From NCBI GenBank assembly GCA_009801015.1, contig VHZZ01000571.1, positions 178,917 to 199,670 on the forward strand: 20,754 bases of DNA, read 5' to 3'. The DNA is from Silene noctiflora (taxonomy: Eukaryota; Streptophyta; Magnoliopsida; Caryophyllales; Caryophyllaceae). The translations under genes were made by a program, and so were the position numbers. The stretch's first letter is position 1. Each line of letters starts with the position of its first letter. Positions 19,792-20,754 of this stretch are shown piece by piece. Below the pieces are notes generated by a model. It was not told the DNA's origin. It was given only the letters and a program-made list of their open reading frames with translations, and did no database searches.

Positions 19792-20447
19792 TGTGACACC
19801 CCGCGATAATACACAAATAAAACTAGAAGTTTGCAGCAGAAAAATACGGGATTTTTAAAACCCTTTTTTTGAAGTTTAAACGCGAAGTGCCACTAACATA
19901 ATAAAAGAAAGTATAAGGAGTGTAAATTTTAGGTTTTACAAACCAAAGTAAGAAAAGTCTGGGGAAAAGATATCCCTCGAATGACAACAATCAAAAGGAG
20001 AGTATAAGCTAAAAAAAAAAAACAAAGTCCAAGGTCAATGCTCGCTAGCTCACACGGTCTCACCCCAAGCATCACCAACCTGTATTTGTCATTCATGTAA
20101 ACATGAATGCCACAGTCAGTGGGGAGTAACTCAAGGTTCTCTCAGCCACATTACATCGAAGTAAACATAAATAAGCACATTAAACACATAAAGCCATATA
20201 TTATAGTTGTAATCGGCTAAAGTGATAATCATAGAACTTTGACTAGTAAGTGAAAGGCGATAAGAAGAGTAAATTAAAGCACATGCGAAGCATTATTAAA
20301 CATACAAGTGTCTGGCTCGGAGGTTACCTTTAAAACAAGTCCAAAACACAAACATAGACAACCGAGTACACAGTCCTAGATAAAGATCGTCCTCTACACA
20401 ACGCCATGCAAAACTCTAGACCACTCTTAGACATTAACTCAACCCTT
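19792..20447 (+). mobile_element. LTR start region of a gypsy-type fossil, interrupted by a CACTA element
   Basis: It begins TGTGACACCCCGCG, a common plant gypsy LTR start, and lies only about 30 bases beyond the primer-binding-like site. Internal motifs such as gaatgccacagtcagtgggg and the general layout echo the long LTR at 660-2751, though it is a different copy. The CACTA insertion at 20448 splits it. Orientation is inferred from the neighbouring primer-like site. Confidence 0.5.
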
Positions 20448-20754
20448 CACTACAAAATAAACACGGGAAACTGACGGAAAAAATCCGTCAGTAACAGCCA
20501 AAATCCGTCAGTAATTGGCTTTACTGACGGAAATTCCGTCAGTTAAAAGCGTCATGTAAATTCGTCATTAAAAGTCAATTCCTGACGGCTATTCCGTCAG
20601 TACTTTTTTGTCCTGACGGAATTTCCATCAGTATAGAGTGACACGTGGCAGTTTTAAAAGGTCTCTGAAAATTTTGAATTTGGCAATACTGACGGAATTT
20701 CCGCCAGGAAAAGTCAATTTTTATGACTTTCCTGACGGAATTTCCGTCAGGAAA
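20448..20754. mobile_element. CACTA (En/Spm) transposon terminus, running off the right edge
   Basis: Starts CACTACAAAATAAACACGGG at 20448. Directly inside, TGACGGAAATTCCGTCA-type palindromes recur at about 20471-20492, 20523-20543, 20582-20601, 20612-20632, 20688-20708 and 20731-20752, plus half copies at 20500 and 20560. Arrays of short subterminal repeats are the transposase-binding regions of CACTA elements. The 3 bases before it (ctt) would be the target duplication. No transposase sequence is inside the window. Confidence 0.85.

Overview
The window looks like nuclear DNA of a flowering plant. It is AT-rich, has two intron-bearing host genes with plant-type splice sites, and is packed with plant transposon families. 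Several repeats (ACCCGA-rich tracts, TTCAG-like tracts, Stowaway ends of the type CTCCCTCCGTCC) suggest a eudicot, perhaps Caryophyllales/Amaranthaceae, but that placement is a guess. A few undetermined bases (N) show this is a draft assembly.

Left part (1-5238): a minus-strand Ty3/gypsy-type LTR retrotransposon runs off the left edge. Its 5' LTR (660-2751) and tRNA-Met-type primer-binding site are visible. It sits inside the coding region of a decayed Helitron, whose remains continue from 2752 to a probable 3' end at 5238. The Helitron has lost its Rep catalytic core and the front half of its helicase, and the deletion junction is filled with copied scraps of neighbouring sequence.

Middle (5239-11570): the first host gene, on the minus strand, is an AMSH2-like ubiquitin isopeptidase. 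Seven coding exons (9634 down to 6439) give 219 residues with every JAMM residue in place. A 5' leader exon with a TATA box lies near 11440-11570. Between the genes (11600-13720) are tandem repeats, an ACCCGA-type degenerate minisatellite and foldback MITEs.

Right part (13725-19140): the second host gene, also minus strand, encodes a 137-residue OB-fold protein of the At4g28440 type, split by a 4.26 kb intron. That intron holds a Russian-doll set of DNA transposons. A Harbinger/Tourist-like element with a TTA duplication contains a hAT-like element with an 8-bp duplication, which in turn carries SINE-like pieces, Stowaway MITEs and a 117-bp tandem duplication. A separate Stowaway lies further along the intron.

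Far right (19590-20754): LTR fragments of another gypsy-like fossil, into which a CACTA transposon has inserted at 20448. Its palindromic subterminal repeats run off the right edge.

The two genes need not act together. One trims ubiquitin chains in endosomal sorting or autophagy, and the other is a predicted nucleic-acid-binding OB-fold protein. The most instructive content is the two complete gene models recovered from short scattered exons, the Helitron deletion scar and the nested intron. I found no clear evidence of a wholly new biological system.
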